The notes: generated by a model from the sequence alone, not told the origin. Numbered from the stretch's first letter, positions 32,547-44,621 are shown. The stretch: DNA of 64,000 bases from Piezodorus guildinii (GCA_023052935.1 CM041292.1:105827906-105891905); one strand, 5' to 3'. Program-made: numbers and translations.

Positions 32547-33795
32547 GCTTTTTCTTTCTGTAGACTACAGTGTCTGAAACAGAAAAACATAACTCTGGTG
32601 ATATCACTAGATTTTACTGAACTGAATCAATATTTTTCTTATAAACTATTAAATTCATGTGGAATCTTTAAACTCTAGACGAAGATAATTGTATTTGAGA
32701 AAAGATTTACTTTGGTCGTGGTAAGGTAAGTGTGGAATCCCAATCCTGAGCTTATTTAACCTATTGAAAAAGAAAACTTGTTTAAAGCCTAATAAATTAT
32801 TGCTTTTATTAGTTTATAAGTATTACAATAAGTTATTAGCTTTCCAACGATGCATAGTAAATCTATATCACGAGGAACGTTTCCAACAAAATATTTATTT
32901 GTTAGTCTGGGAAATGATCTCTTATTCTAATGCTTTAGATAATTTTCTCATTCCTCAATTGTTCATTTATAAATTATATAATTCGGAATTAAACTCCTGT
33001 TAGACTGTTTCAATGAGGAAAACCTACCTTATACAATATTGTAGCTATTGGGTTATAAACTGGTGTAACGAGTTTAGTAAAATCGCTAATCGTTTTCGTT
33101 TAAATTATTGAGAAAAAAAATTGCCAATGAAAAAGCGTTATAGCGGCTTAGTATTCAAGTGGCTACAAAGTTTTTATACCAAGACAAAAAAAGAAAAAAA
33201 AACTAAGGCCTGAAAAGGAGAGAAGGGACAGGTGCCAGGCAGGTGATAGGGAACAGCTGATCCGGCATATGGGCTTCGATAAGATAATTAGCCTACTCTG
33301 TCGTCTACCTCTGACTCTCAAACATCATCAACACCAGCGTTCTCCTTGGTCCATGGACCATTAAGGAGTTCCCTCTTCTGCTTAACTTTAAGACCGTATA
33401 AATGGTCACAAAACCTCATAATATTCGTATCTTAGAAATAATGACACCTAACGATCAATAATTGAGGTTGTTTAAGATTAAGAATTTGTTGCCTTAAAGC
33501 TACTTCAGACTCTTTCAATTGGGATAACATCTATTTATAGTGAACAAAAATAATGGAAATAATTATGCATTTATAGTATCATGAATTTTTAAGAATTTAA
33601 ATAATAAAATAAAATTGGAAGAAAAATCAATAATATAAAATGTCAATTACGGTTAGTCGATTTCATTGAAGAAGTTATTGTAACTCATGTAGCACATACT
33701 TATTTTAAACGTGCGCTTTCCGTATCTTACCACATTTCGTTTATGAGGAATATTTACCTCACACACATAATTAATCTGGACTTCATTATTTGGAT
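32547..33795. other. Non-coding stretch
   Basis: The ORF at 32764-33003 (79 codons, Leu/Tyr/Asn-rich) has no recognisable domain. A GC-richer patch lies at 33205-33400. Nothing else is recognised. Confidence 0.35.
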
Positions 33796-33799
33796 TCAG

Positions 33800-34004
33800 T
33801 TGGCATGTACTTTTGCAATTTTTTACAATTTTATCAAAAGCGGCTCTAACGGTTTTAATTTAACTCGCCATGTCGATGTAGAATTTAACAGGTTTTAATA
33901 TGTTATAAATTTTATTCTGATTAAAATAGTCTGGCAGGGCGTAAATGCCTAATATCTGTATTTTACTTCTCTACAGTACCTTTCATTTTGTAGATTCGAT
34001 TTTT
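33800..34004 (+). repeat. Repeat D, central fragment
   Basis: It carries GGCTCTAACGGTTTTAATTT, ATGTCGATGTAGAATTTAAC, TTTTATTCTGATTAAAATAG and TTTGTAGATTCGAT, then stops at a T-run (34000-34026). Only about the middle quarter of the family is present. Confidence 0.7.
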
Positions 34005-34026
34005 TTTTTTTTTTTTTTTTTTTTTT

Positions 34027-36055
34027 ATACGTTATACTCATAATGTACATCCTTCTGATTGCCTTTTAGTCCCTTTTTTCATACCTACCGTTATTATTAT
34101 TTAATTTATGTTTTTAATTAGCAATGTTTGATTTATCTGTTATGATTAATAGGACAATTGAAAAAAAAAAAACCTGGGAAGAATTGTTTTCTGAGTGATA
34201 TTACTAATTTTTTCCTAGATATGAAAATTATTTTTCATCGGAAAAAATGTATTCCAAGTAGTTTTCTCTGGTTTAAATAACTGGCAAGGATTTAATTTAC
34301 AAACCGCAGAATAAATTTATACCTTCCCACTCTTGTTAAAATAGTTTTAAGTGGCTTCCATGATAACACCCTTGCTGGCCTAGTTGTACTTCAGGGCTTT
34401 AAACTTGATTAACAACAAAACATTTAATACTTAATCAAAACTTTCTCCGCTTTCAAACCTCTGTAAAGTACGTATACAATTATAGGACTTGGTTTCGTAA
34501 TAAGTTTTCATTAGAAATTTCACGAATTTACTCAATGTTGAGTTTTTTAGTTATTTCTTTGTTCGAATTTACTTGACTAAATCAAACAAAGAAATATGAT
34601 AGTGTTATTTCAACTATTTAGGCCTTGTTTAAATTAAATTTTATTCTCTATTATTTTTATTATTATTCTATTATTTTTTTATATATACAGATATTGATTT
34701 TGGGTGCTGAGTGTTTTGGTATTGTTTTTATTTATGATAGTGTGATTTTTTAGTATGTAGTTGTTTAATGTATATATAATTTGTTGTTTTTTTTTTTTTA
34801 AATTTAATGTTCGATGTATATGTATAGATATATCTAAATATTTGAAAGAAAATTTAAAACGGTAGAGAAGGAAAAAAAAAATAAATAAAATAATAAAATA
34901 AAATAAGTAGGGAGAAAAAAAAAATTAAAAAAATAAAAAAGGAAAAAAAAATTGTATTTATAGTTAGATAAAATATTAAGAATATTCCTGTAGGAAAGAA
35001 TTGGTATGCTGTGTTTTTAGCAACCCAATTAAGTTGGGCAGCATCATTTTGTTTATTTATTTATGAATAAAGTGTATCTCTCTGTTCTGAAAATATTGAA
35101 TTAAGTGAAGTATATTTGCTATTCTGAGATTAAATAATTATGATTTTGATTTAGATGTTCTAAATTTTGAACTGTCATTACATCAATTTGTCTCTAGTTT
35201 ATGACAAATTGCAATTTTTTAATTTTATGTTTCTTTCATTTCGAAAATACTATGCCATTCTCTTCAAAATCATGAATTATCCAAATTGGCTTACATTTTA
35301 ATAATAATAAATTTGTTAGTAAATTTTCCCTACTTTCTAGTAGGATTAAGTGAGTCAATTTCTATACTACTAAATAATATATTTAAAAACTTTTTTTAAT
35401 TCAAGATTTTCACTTCAAATGTGCTTGTTTGTGGTATTACGTCATATGTTTTTGTTTTCTGATTATTTAGAAATCGCTTGCAATTAGTTTTCATGCATTA
35501 TATTTTTTCATATCGATTCAAATCCAGCCCATGCATATTTTATCGATTATTGGCGCCAAAACTGTTCAATAATTCATAATTAAATTAGATACTCAAACGA
35601 ATTGGATGTAACCTCCTATTTTTATGTAAACCATTTATTGCTTGGCGGTTGTTACTATCAGAACAGTTACCTTTTGCTTATTTAAATAAAAAGTGAGCCA
35701 TTTTTCCTCAATAAAGTTATAAGAGGTAATGCTCTGTGTTGTTAGCAACGCTCGCTGTTTTTAAAAATTAATGATTACTAATAAAATTATAATTTATCCC
35801 CATAGGGATGATTGTGAAGTATTGCGATTTGGTTTTGTGGAATGCGAACTTTTTCTCGGAACTAAAAGTGCCAATCTCTTACGTTTGAGTGACTTTACGG
35901 GTAATATCAAGGTTGGCTAATTCATAATAAATTCATTTTTAAAAGGGTCAATGGAAGAGTGAAGTAACCTTTTTGAAAATATTTTTTTATTCGAAACTTA
36001 AATTTTTAATAAATAATTAGATGGCTCCTTACTCTTCCATTAAAAGTTAATTACA
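34027..36055. other. AT-rich stretch with purine-rich tract and a possible LINE 3' end
   Basis: 34858-34955 is an A/G-only-like tract. 34970-35080 resembles the 3' UTR of an arthropod LINE (GGAAAGAATTGG, GAATAAAGTGTATCTCT), but no coding part supports it. The rest is without features. Confidence 0.3.
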
Positions 36056-36290
36056 CATAAACATCAATACGAGTCAACGTTTCGGAGGCCTTCCTTATTA
36101 TTTAAAATTTGTACATGGCTTTCAGGTAGATATATTTTTATGTAACATTGTTGTATATTTTTAATGATTATTTTTAATTAGTATAATAAAAACATTTTTT
36201 GTTAATGTTAAATAATTTTTAATGTATTGTAGTGAGTCCTGAAGATGGTGAATGTCCCCGAAACGTGACTTGTATTGATGTTTATGTTTG
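36056..36290. repeat. Inverted pair with hammerhead-like cores
   Basis: CATCAATACGAGTCAACGTTTC (36062-36083) is repeated in reverse at 36259-36280 with one mismatch and one missing base. The plus-strand arm continues upstream into AGTC-CTGAAGA (36239-36245), a short GG/CC stem II and GAAA (36260-36263), then CGT and GACT. AGTC and GACT can pair as stem I. The minus-strand arm keeps GAAACGTTGACTC, but its CTGANGA part is degraded. The plus copy lacks the T before GACT. Confidence 0.45.
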
Positions 36291-38280
36291 GTGAACATTT
36301 AATGAAAGATTAAGGACCCATATTAATGTTTATCCTTCCGATTGATTAATTTTATATAGGGTCTCCAATCCCTTTTTGTTTTAAACACAAAATTAATTTC
36401 AACAAAACGAGAACATTAAGTTTCTAAGCATTGTTATTTATTGAAGTGGATATAATATAAATTGTTTTAATTGCTGGTTGGAAAATTGTGCTATAATTAT
36501 TATAATAATAAAATGAATGTTTATATGTAACCAAACATACTGCTTATTTCATTTAAAACAAATCATTGTTGGAGGGATGCAATAAGCAAAAGACAGCCCT
36601 TAACTGTCCAAAAAGTATTAAAACCTTTTCCGTCAAACTCCTGAGACAGGAGGAATCCCAGATCTGTATGTTTGTGACATATTTTTTATGATTTTTTATT
36701 TTTGTATTGTGTAAGCCCTTATCAAATTCTGGTCTGGATTTTTTTTTCTGTTAAAGTTTATTTCTTTATAAAACCACTTTATTTTATCTACGGCTGACTC
36801 AATTTTTATTTTCGAATTCTTGCATTAATCATTAGGTTTATAAATTTTACATTACACCTGCTTGGTTGCTTTTCTATGCTATCTTTATGTATATGTGATT
36901 TTACAAAAAGTTTATACTACCCTTGATCTATATTATTCCATTTATTGCCATTTACTTGCTCCATCGCTATTTTAGATACGTCAACAGTATATCATGAAAC
37001 ACATATGATTGATATTATTAGTACATTAAATGCCATATCACTCGTATTGCTTATAATTTATATTGTTTGAAATTTAAAAAAATATATAGTTAAGTGAAAG
37101 TAAAATATGTCAGTGCTTTCCAAAAAGCATTATTTCTCATAGATAAGTTAAATTATTAAACAAAAAGTATTAAAAGTATTTGTTATTATTATTATTTAAG
37201 AGGGATATTTATATCTTATATTAAATTATTTAGAAAATAATAAATAAATATCTTTGATGTTTTGTATTTTTCAAACTTACCTATCTAAAAATCTCATTAG
37301 AAAGGCAGATATTTTTTATTTTTTTTAATCTTAAATCATCTGAGATAATGCATTAATTTATATTAAATTTATAATGATAAGACTATTAAAAATAAGAAAT
37401 AATTCATGTTAAAAAATTGTTCTTGATTTTTTATGTTATACATATTTTCACTTAATTATTCAAGGTTCGTATAGATTTTTAGCAATATTATTCTAATTTT
37501 CCATTTATGAGTCCATCAATCTTTATCCGTTTTCTTGATATTTTTCTTTTTGGGTTTGGCTTTTATCTGGCAAAGGCATATAAAAACTGTAGTTTATTTT
37601 GTTTCTAAAGCAAAATCAATTTTTTAAAGGTATAAGTTTTTAATTATTTATAATTTCGATGTTTGATAGTTCCGAATAGTTTATATTTCATGTTCTCATT
37701 TTCCCATGTTCATTTATGTACTCATAAGTAATGTAAAGAACATTTTACTTCTTTTTTCTCTAAATCGCAATCATATTATGGTTAATAATAGGACGTAGGT
37801 TCGTGTGTAGTAACATTTATCTCTGATCTTTAACTGCTAGACGTTCACGCAAACCTCAAGCATGAGAGGCCATTTCATCGTTTAGAGGTTAATAACTACA
37901 GAAATAGACCATACTGTTTTATCCTTATCATTCGGTCAATAAAAGAAATGCCATAGATATTTAACTAATTTTTTTGTCTTTGGAGTTCTTAACAACATAT
38001 CAAAACATCTGAATTAAAATATACTGGTATTTTTTCGCTATTTTAGAATATTTCTGAATGGACGTTTTTAGTATTTAATTTATTGCACTACTTAGGTTTA
38101 CTATTAAATGCTTTATGTTAGCATGGTCATAGAAAAATTTAGTTTAATTTTCTTTGACTTTTAATTAATTTTTAGAATAAAAACGAAAATACAGAACCTT
38201 GCTAATGAAACACACTGATTTTTTTTTTTCCAAATTAGATGGATACTAAGCTTTTTAAAAGATAGAAATTAAATTAGAAT
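36291..38280. other. Very AT-rich non-coding stretch
   Basis: Nothing recognised. A short TTAAGTGAAAGTAAAATAT at 37090-37108 resembles the repeat D terminal motif only. Confidence 0.4.
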
Positions 38281-38282
38281 TT

Positions 38283-38284
38283 TA

Positions 38285-38325
<41 letters not shown>
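38283..38325. repeat. (AT)n joined to T-run at LINE-B 3' end
   Basis: An AT run of about 24 bp, then about 18 Ts. On the coding (minus) strand of LINE-B this is the poly-A tail followed by TA repeats. Confidence 0.85.
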
Positions 38326-38448
38326 TTTATTTAAAGAAATTTACAACTGTATTTATACAATACATCAAGTAAATGGGATATATATGAGATTAAGACACAT
38401 GATTGTCCTGTGAAGAAACTACCCATTGGTAGAACTCCAATGTCCAAT

Positions 38449-39396
38449 TTACGGTAAGAGGTCTCTTGGCCATCTTCTTTTCAGTCGCCTCGGTGGATTG
38501 TCAGGAATAGATGTTGAGGAAAGGTCAGGGATAAGCGGGTTTGAGTGGGCAGAAAGTTTGGAATGGAAGGATGTATATCTGGATCGGGCTAAGTTTTCAA
38601 CTAATGGGATATTTAGGTCTTTATGGATAATTTTATTTGTAACAAAGTATGGAGCATTAAGGATTTTTCGAAGGATTTTGGATTGCAGGGATTGGATGCG
38701 AGAGGTGTTTGGTGGTTTAGTGGGCCCCCATAACTCAATGCCGTAGGTCCACATAGGCCTAATAATGGTTATATAAATGAGTCGTTTGTAGTAAATAGGA
38801 AGTTTTGAGCGTTTGTCGAGTAAGTGTTGTAGTAATCGGTATCTGCGCGCAGTTTCCTGTCGTTTCAGTCTAGTATGAGGGTTCCATGTGAGGCGTTTGT
38901 CTAGGTTTAGTCCTAAGTACCGGATCTGTTCAACAGGAGTAAGTAAGATATTGTTAAAGGATACGGTAGGGCAGGAAGTCATAGGTTTACGACGTAGAGT
39001 GAAGGTTATTTGATAGGATTTATTAGGATTTATTTTAATTCTCCAGTTCTGACACCATTTTTCGATGGCTGATAGATGGTTCTGCAGGATTCGGGATGCA
39101 ACAACAGGATCATTATTCACAGATAACACACATGTGTCATCAGCGTAGGTAGTAAGGATAGTGCTAGGTTGGATAGGAATGTCAGCTGTATATACTGTAT
39201 AAAGGATCGGACCCAGGATACTACCTTGAGGTACACCGGCTGATTGGATGAATACGGATGAGTAGGAGAGATTATGTTGAACTTGGAAGGTTCTATCAGT
39301 TAGGTAGGAGCGAATTAATAGGAAATACGTTGGGGTGAGGAATTGGCGAAGTTTGTAAAGCAGTCCTGGATGCCAAACTCTATCAAAAGCCTGTTC
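38449..39396 (-). pseudogene. LINE-B RT, C-terminal part
   Basis: Downstream part of the RT after the mariner: QAFDRVWHPGLLYKLRQFL (39330-39396), the GVPQGSILGP-like region near 39230, and an active-site region near 39140 that reads as YADDTCVL on the minus strand. The 226-residue frame SVNNDPVVASRILQ to PPRRLKRRWPRDLL follows and ends at 38449. Frame changes near 39130 look minor. The RT active-site Asp pair appears intact. Confidence 0.75.
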
Positions 39397-39398
39397 TA

Positions 39399-40296
39399 TT
39401 GGGTTGATGCAAAATTAATGCAGGTTTTTAGTAGGTATTGTAAATACGCCATATCTTTACTTTAACCATATATATTTAATCAAAATAATTTCCATCTGAA
39501 TCAATGCACTTTTGCCAACGTTCAACAAGCTTTCTTATTCCACCAGAAAAAAAATCCGAATCCCTGGACTCAATGAAATCACGAAAAGAATTTTCAATGT
39601 CGTCCTAGTTTTGAAAATTTTTCTCCCTCAAAAAGTTGTCCAGATGCCTGAAAAAGTGGAAGTCTGTAGGAGAGAGGTCAGGAGAATAAGGCGGATGTTG
39701 GAGAACTTCGTAGCCCAACTCGTGCAGTCGTCGAAGCGTTGGTTGTGCAACGTGTGGTCTGGCGTTATCGTGGAGCAGGATCGGCCCCTTCCGATTCATC
39801 AATGCTAGGCAAAGACGTTGCAATTTTTGAGTTCCGAGTTCCGCCGCCATTTCTCGTGTGGTTTTGGTTGGGTCTTCTTCCACTTTTGACCTCAGCTGGT
39901 CGTTGTCCAGAGCAAGATGACGGCCCCGACCTTCCTTGTCTTCGAGGTCGAATCTCCTCTGCGAAACTTCTGGAACCAACGCTGCACCGTGCACTCATTA
40001 ATAGCCCCCTGACCCCACCCTTCATTAATATTAAGAGCCGTTTGCGCAGCGCTGCGCCCTAATTTAAATTCGTAAAAATAAATTTGACGAAAATCGCACT
40101 TTGACATTTTCGATTCAAGACCTTTGAACACACTGAACAAAACGATTTTACTAAACAAATTCATGGTGAAAGAGAGGGTATTAGATAAGGTTTGTTTTGG
40201 TATAATAATGATCAATGTTAGGATTAGCTTTGTTTACACAATTGGAATTAAGATATTGCAATAGAGGAAACCTGCATTAATTTTGCATCAACCCAA
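39399..40296 (-). mobile_element. Mariner element, internally deleted, 898 bp
   Basis: The two ends are perfect 29-bp inverted repeats (39399-39427 and 40268-40296, starting TTGGGTTGATGCAAAATTAA). They are flanked by a TA dinucleotide on each side (39397-39398 and 40297-40298), the standard Tc1/mariner target. Autonomous mariners are about 1.25-1.3 kb; this one lacks roughly 0.35-0.4 kb from the middle. It sits in the LINE-B RT gene between the codons for AFLDV and EQAFDRVWH. With one TA removed, the LINE frame reads through. Confidence 0.95.
39605..40215 (-). pseudogene. Mariner transposase remnant
   Basis: The N-terminal part (39950-40160) has the helix-turn-helix region with FRQIYFYEFKLGRSAAQTAL and TVQRWFQKFRRGD. 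A frameshift at about 39950-39955 leads into LEDKEGRGRHLALDNDQL and TTREMAAELG. Then the sequence jumps at about 39832 to LMNRKGPILLHDNARPHV. The first catalytic Asp region lies in the missing segment. The second and third Asp are kept (HDN and SPTD, with 34 residues between them), which is the DD34D spacing of mariners. The remnant cannot encode an active transposase. Confidence 0.9.
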
Positions 40297-40298
40297 TA

Positions 40299-41385
40299 CA
40301 TCAAGAAAGGCTCCAGTGCAGTACATTCCGCGTTCCAATGTGGAAGATATTACATCCACCACACGATGGCACTGTTGTATAGTTTAATGAGATGACCGAA
40401 ATCCAAACTGGTGGTCAGGAATCACATTATTTGAATCAAGGATGGGATATAGACGTTTTAGGATGAGTTTTTCTAGAATTTTTCCAATAATGGGTAGAAG
40501 AGAAATAGGACGATAGGACGATGGGCTTTCTAGTGGCTTCTTGGGTTTTGGTATCATTTTGATGATAGAATGTTTCCAGGCGTCGGGAAAATAGGTAGAG
40601 CGGAGTGTGGCATTGTATATGTAGGTGAGGAAGAGGATAGCTTTGGGAGGGAGTTGTTTTAGGATGTGAAATGTAATAAGATCATGGCCAGGAGCTTTTT
40701 TGGATGGTGATTTATTAATGATGTAAAGGATTTCAGATGGGTGAAACGCCTTGGGAGGAAGGGAGATTTGGAGAGGAACAGTTAGTTCTGCTTCAACATG
40801 TTCAATGTGGATTGGGTTAAGGATATCAGGGTGAGGATCAAACGTTCTGGAAAGGTGTTCACCGAATGTTTGAGATTTGTCCTCGTCGGAGCGTGTCCAG
40901 GTCTTGGAGTCAGTGAGAAGTGGATGATTGAAGCTTTTGTATTTTAGTAGTTTTGTAGTGGTGATCCATAATGATTTGTCTGAAGTTGTTAGGTGTTCTG
41001 TAAAGTCCTGAAAGTTTTGAATTTTGAACTTCTGTATTTCTGTCTTAAGGTTGTTAGTCAGTTTGTTGTAGTGGGTTTTGTCTGATGGATATCTCGTTCT
41101 ATGCCACTTCGCCCTTGCTCGGCGTTTTTCAATTAGTAAGAGGCGAATATGTCTTGGCAATTTCGATTCATCAGAATTCCTACTTTTATAGTGAGATGTG
41201 TTTTTGTGTATGGCCGTTTCTATGGATGTTGTAAATTGTTTAATGGCGAGGTCTATTTGTTTTTTAGTTTTTAATGGGATTTTTAAGTCCAGTCTGTTTT
41301 CCAAGTCATTACGAAAATTGTCCCAGTCAACACGTCCTTTAATCAGTGATGGAGGATAAGGTTTAGGAATAGAATTTGTGTGCAT
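40299..41385 (-). pseudogene. LINE-B ORF2, endonuclease end to RT fingers
   Basis: A 333-residue frame (40384-41385) covers the linker after the endonuclease (KPYPPSLIKGRVDWDNFRND), SDKSLWITTTKLLK, the RT start PPKAFHPSEILYIINKSPSK, KAPGHDLITFHILKQLPPKA, and SSYRPISLLPIIGKILEKLI to HQFGFRSSH. A frame change at about 40384 separates it from HRVVDVISSTLERGMYCTG and AFLDV at the mariner junction. No catalytic Asp lies in this part. Confidence 0.8.
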
Positions 41386-41472
41386 GAGAAGCAGAACTGG
41401 GCTATGATCTGAGGAAAGGTCATCGAAGGATTTGACTGTAGTGTGGGAGGAGGGGATTTGAGAAGTAACAAA

Positions 41473-42060
41473 TTTTTTTTTTTTTTTTTTTTAGTTAGTT
41501 TAGATTTTAAGAAACGTTAAGAAATATCATATTTTATAAATTTATAAAACATAGTTTTTATGAAATTATTAATATTAAGATTTAATAAGAAATGATTTTG
41601 AATAATATTTTAAATTTATATTGTATTTTCGTTAACAATTAAAAAAAATATAGAAAGATTATTTCTTATAAAGTTAACACATAACTTCATTGACTTATCC
41701 CTAAATATTTTAAGAATATTTGATACCTGAATACGTAAAATTGAATGATGAAGGTTTAAGTATATTTTAAATTAAGATATCAAACGAATTTTAAAGTTTT
41801 ACCCCATTAATAATTTATTTGTTTCATCCGACTTTTAAACTTAAAAGAAAAAGTTCTTATAAGACCATCTTCAAAGACAATCTGTTAAAAATTGTAGCGA
41901 CATTATGCTATTTTTCTTACTTGAATTAATAATCTTTAACTAATTTTATTGAAGCAAAATAAATTTTTGGACTAAGAGAAGTTCATACTTTTGAGGTGCA
42001 GTAACTTAGATTTATGAAACCGAAAAATTATCATATGACCAATCTTGACGTAAGGAATTC
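41473..42060. other. T-run and AT-rich non-coding stretch
   Basis: T20 at 41473-41492 joins the LINE-B 5' edge. The rest has no ORF or repeat match. Confidence 0.4.
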
Positions 42061-42061
42061 A

Positions 42062-42480
42062 GCTATAGGGGGACTCTAATAAACCATCGAATTCGTATCG
42101 TATCAAATTCAAAACACTTCGTAAAATCCTTAATGCTCCCTCCTTACTTTATAACAAATAAAATGAAGGTGGGTGGTTGACCTTAATGTTCCACATGTCG
42201 CTGATTCGGTCAGAACCAGGTACCATTCCTTTCATGAAAAACTCCATTCCTACTCTAACCTACTACTTTCTATTCCGGCATCCTCTTCGATCCCTGATGA
42301 TGCTCCGAGGCGTCTGAAAAGAAGCTGGCCGTGGAACCTTCTGATTTAGTCTTCCTATTGGAGTACTGCCAATGGGTAATGTCTCTACACGTATTTCTTG
42401 TCATTATATTGTATTTTCATTATGCTTACATGACGTATTACTTAATACAGTTTTCAATGTAAATAAATATGTTCAAAAAT
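42062..42480 (+). pseudogene. LINE-B 3' fragment
   Basis: It matches 51550-51965: GGGGACTCTAATAAACCATC (LWGSTKPS region), KTLRKILNAPSLL-like, HVADSVRTRYHSFHEKLHS, PRRLKRSWPWNLL, then the 3' UTR to about 42480 with AATAAATATGTTCAAAAATA. It is better preserved than the copies at 1795 and 8165, but with indels (an 18-bp change near 42160). Confidence 0.75.
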
Positions 42481-43430
42481 AAAAGAAAAAGTTTTATTAG
42501 TTGTTGTAGTCATTGAAGTATCTGCGTGTTTCTTTTATTATGTTAATTCATCATACCACTTTCATATAATTAGGCAAGTGATTGATAAAGCTAGGTATTG
42601 ACTTTGGTATGATGTAAGCATGCATGTAGAAGATGTCTTTCATGGTGTTCGCAAATGCCTAGGACGATTTATTACTGAAGATGTTGCCTTTGAGACATTA
42701 AGTAGCAGAGCCTGGCCGTTAAGAACTCACTGGAGCTATGCAAGGGAATATGAACGGAATTCAGGGAACTCAGGGGGCCTGTAAATGTTTTCGCTTTCAC
42801 TCCGAGGCGTGATTCACAAGCACCCCTTAAGATTTAATATAGTTGATGTTCCACCATTTAATGAAGGGCGAGTTACCAGGAATTTTACCAAGTAATTTCA
42901 TAAACTCGATGCTCCCTTGACAAATTTCCTTTTCATATTTTGATACGAGTTTAGGAGAAGCTTCTGTGCATGTTGCCAAGAAAGGAAATTTCCTAATTAA
43001 AAATAATAGTATTGAATAACTAATTTATTTTGATAAATAATATTTTATAGACTGGTAAATATTAGAACATAGGCTCGTTTATGTTTCTTTTTTAACATAT
43101 ATATATTACATTGGTTTGCTCACTTATGCAGCATACTTATTTTATATTGAAATAAATTAATAAATTCTTTGTTTTATGAAGTTTATTCTTACTCAGACTA
43201 ACAGAACAAAAAGAAGCCGAGACGAGGTTTTAATTTGAATGATACAGTATTTTATTCGAGTGCTTTCAGTTTAATATAATTATCTGAATAAAAACAAGTT
43301 TAAAAACAATGTATCATACCAGTGTATTTGACAAAGCTGGGTCATTATAACCGTGATTTTGATTGGGATTTTTCACCTGTTCTCACGCTGTGCAACACAG
43401 TCTTAAAAAGGGGGCAAGGTTCGGGGACTT
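42481..43430. other. Non-coding stretch with a short unassigned open frame
   Basis: The frame 42602-42784 (plus) is open for about 60 codons without a Met-led start of note, and has a protein-like composition (EDVFHGVRKCLGRFITEDV and on). No domain is recognised. The rest is AT-rich. Confidence 0.3.
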
Positions 43431-43432
43431 AG

Positions 43433-43560
43433 TTACCAGTGGTTTAAATAGGCACGGGATCTTTAACCAATACCTAACATCGCACAGGTTCGGGACCACC
43501 GTTTTACGTCCCTTCCGAAGGATGGCATATCCAACGATTTTTTACTCCCTTATATTACTG
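43433..43560 (-). repeat. SINE1, partial copy
   Basis: It matches the body of SINE1 (5780-5920): GGGATCTTTAACCAATACCT, ACATCGCACAGGTTCGGGAC, CCGTTTTACGTCCCTTCC, and ACGATTTTTTACT. The tRNA head and tail are missing. Confidence 0.75.
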
Positions 43561-44570
43561 GTTTAAATATTAGCCCCCACTATTTTATGGTCTGCATTAA
43601 ACTTGTGCGATGGGTTTAGTTTTTATAGAATCAGTTTTCAAACTGATCTAAGTATAATATTCAACAATTTCAAACATCAATTATCCCAAGAAGTTAGATA
43701 AACTTTAAGAAAGAGAGTAAGACTATCTAGAGAGAGTTAGAAGTACACTGAAGGATTTAGTATTGCAGATAGCGGTAGAGCTATGCTTCCCAAGGGATTG
43801 CGGATTTGGTGCCTTGTTTTAATAGGATAATCTTCTGCTTAGGTTTTTACCAAGTCTGTTTTTGCTTATTCTCGATTCAAAGGGACTGCCTGAAGGGGTC
43901 GTTGGATGGTCGCACTGCTGTTCCCAATCCAATTCTGATTCTTCGTCATAATACGTGACAATTTCTTCTCTTTCTTTACGTTGCTCGATTCGACTTTTAC
44001 TTAATATCATTAGCATACTATAATTTTATATATGTAAGAACTTTTTATAGTTAAATAACTAGTCTTTTTTGTATGTGCAATTAAACTCTTGTGAGCATTT
44101 CTTTTTCAATGAAGTCCACGCTTGTATTTAACACACTGCAAATAAATACCCTGAGTTGACATTTTAGTCTTGTGTCTCTTGACTAGATAAGCCACTTCTT
44201 CTCTGACAGCTCTATCAAAGAAAGTTCTTTTGCTATCTTTTTTCAAGACGTCTTAGAGAATATTGATTGTTCTATTGGGGAATATATTTAGAAGCGGGTG
44301 GGTGTTTCTTAGTGAGGGGCTTATAATAGAATGGTAATTTTCGTTTAGGATAATTAGGTCTTTAAAGATATTTTTATTTTTAATATACTATATAATAAAT
44401 CTCTTTTATTTACCAGTTTAGTTTTACGGTACCCAGTACCGCTTAATATTTTATGATATTTACAATTTGCTATAAATTCTTCTTTCATTTCCTGTTTTAT
44501 AGGGTTTTTTATTTTACGATCATTTTTCCAATACCTAGTTCTTATGCAGCTTTTGTAACTATTGTTATTT
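43561..44570. other. Non-coding stretch
   Basis: The ORFs at 43819-44016 and 44354-44659 (minus) have no recognisable domain. No repeat match was found. Confidence 0.35.
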
Positions 44571-44572
44571 AT

Positions 44573-44575
44573 ATG

Positions 44576-44615
<40 letters not shown>

Positions 44616-44621
44616 TTTTTT
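44573..44621. repeat. (AT)n joined to T-run
   Basis: The same layout as at 38283: about 25 bp of AT, then about 24 Ts. On the minus strand ACAAATAAAGATTGATGTTG precedes the A-run, so this could be the 3' end of another retroelement with an AATAAA signal. No coding part follows. Confidence 0.6.

Larger units (their letters stand above)
38326..41472 (-). mobile_element. LINE-B (Jockey-like), 5'-truncated, split by mariner
   Basis: The minus-strand element runs from within the endonuclease (SSDHSPVLL near 41400) through the linker and RT fingers (38-41 kb) to the end of the RT ORF and a short 3' UTR. It is interrupted at 39399-40296 by a mariner. LINE-B differs from LINE-A by its sequence (LKRQETARR and LLQHLLDKRSKL instead of LKRKELNRR). 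Six other 3' fragments are in the window. A T-run at 41473-41492 marks the 5' edge; I cannot decide whether it belongs to the target or to a target-site duplication. Confidence 0.85.

Noticed and set aside
34970..35080. Possible LINE 3' UTR
   Set aside because: No coding region or poly-A with a duplication accompanies it; mentioned only in the gap entry.
38426..38746. Plus-strand ORF of 106 codons
   Set aside because: Shadow of the LINE-B reverse transcriptase on minus.
39739..40062. Plus-strand ORF of 107 codons and minus-strand ORF of 86 codons in the mariner
   Set aside because: Alternate frames of the transposase; the conserved transposase blocks are in other minus frames.
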